Of a stretch of DNA of 6,703 nucleotides, positions 6,648 to 6,703 are shown piece after piece. Source of the DNA: Alphaproteobacteria bacterium (GTDB taxonomy: Bacteria; Pseudomonadota; Alphaproteobacteria; ATCC43930; CGMCC-115725); assembly GCA_030039815.1 (NCBI GenBank), contig JASHUW010000464.1, positions 1 through 6,703 on the forward strand, in the 5' to 3' direction. Both the position numbers and the translations under genes were made by a program. The first letter of the stretch is position 1. The number at the start of each line of letters is the position of its first letter. The notes under the pieces are model-generated. The model ran no database searches. It saw only the letters and a program-made list of their open reading frames with translations, and was not told the DNA's origin.

Positions 6648-6703
6648 GTGACGGCTGCGATCGAGAGGCGCGACCTTCGCGGCTGGGGCGACTCGGCCTT
6701 GTA
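6648..6703 (+). CDS. Possible first codons of a divergent gene (runs off the right edge)
   Basis: From a GTG at 6648 the plus strand stays open to the edge and reads MTAAIERRDLRGWGDSAL (18 residues). This frame is open from 6576 onward, so the start could also lie elsewhere. The third codon positions are mostly G or C, as in the neighbouring genes. There is no clear Shine-Dalgarno before the GTG, which weakens the call. The RGWGD stretch faintly resembles the WNGWGD-type start of some FAD-binding oxidases, but 18 residues cannot establish that. A second plus-strand frame and one minus-strand frame are also open here, so this may be non-coding. Product unknown. Confidence 0.2.
   Translation, partial: MTAAIERRDLRGWGDSAL

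Noticed and set aside
6572..6703. C-terminal fragment of an upstream minus-strand gene (for example lolD, sometimes found near dnaE)
   Set aside because: One minus-strand frame is open to a TAA at 6574-6572, but its residues (ending CNAGDAP) resemble neither LolD nor any other family I recognise.

Overview
The window is a GC-rich, housekeeping stretch of a bacterial chromosome, most likely from an alphaproteobacterium. Support for this comes from the S2 start (MALPEYSM followed by LLEAGVHFGH), the long acidic tail on S2, the HLRVH-type DnaE, and the order dnaE - rpsB - tsf - pyrH - frr, which from general knowledge fits the Rhodospirillales side of the class. The family-level placement is inference.

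All well-supported genes lie on the minus strand and are read from right to left. From the right end: a roughly 100-base region upstream of dnaE that holds a perfect 8-bp inverted repeat and possibly the first codons of a divergent gene (6648-6703); dnaE, the replicative DNA polymerase III alpha subunit (6557-3108); a 146-base gap with a strong hairpin and a promoter-like pair, which I read as the rpsB leader (3107-2962); rpsB, ribosomal protein S2 (2961-2116); a 30-base gap; tsf, elongation factor Ts (2085-1159); a 104-base gap with several short palindromes; pyrH, UMP kinase (1054-329); a 47-base gap; and the first 93 codons of frr, ribosome recycling factor, running off the left edge (281-1).

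The rpsB-tsf-pyrH-frr cluster joins ribosome assembly (S2), elongation (EF-Ts recharging EF-Tu), pyrimidine nucleotide supply (UMP to UDP) and ribosome recycling (RRF). dnaE just upstream supplies the replication polymerase. Every gene is full length where its ends are visible, with intact catalytic or binding motifs and no frameshifts.

I found no mobile element, CRISPR array, tRNA, rRNA, toxin-antitoxin pair or defence system, and no sign of a previously undescribed system. The long plus-strand open frames are antisense shadows of the GC-rich minus-strand genes. The points worth a second look are modest: the structured rpsB leader (possibly the S2 autoregulatory site), the inverted repeat upstream of dnaE, palindromes in front of pyrH, the degenerate PHP domain of DnaE, and the acidic S2 tail.
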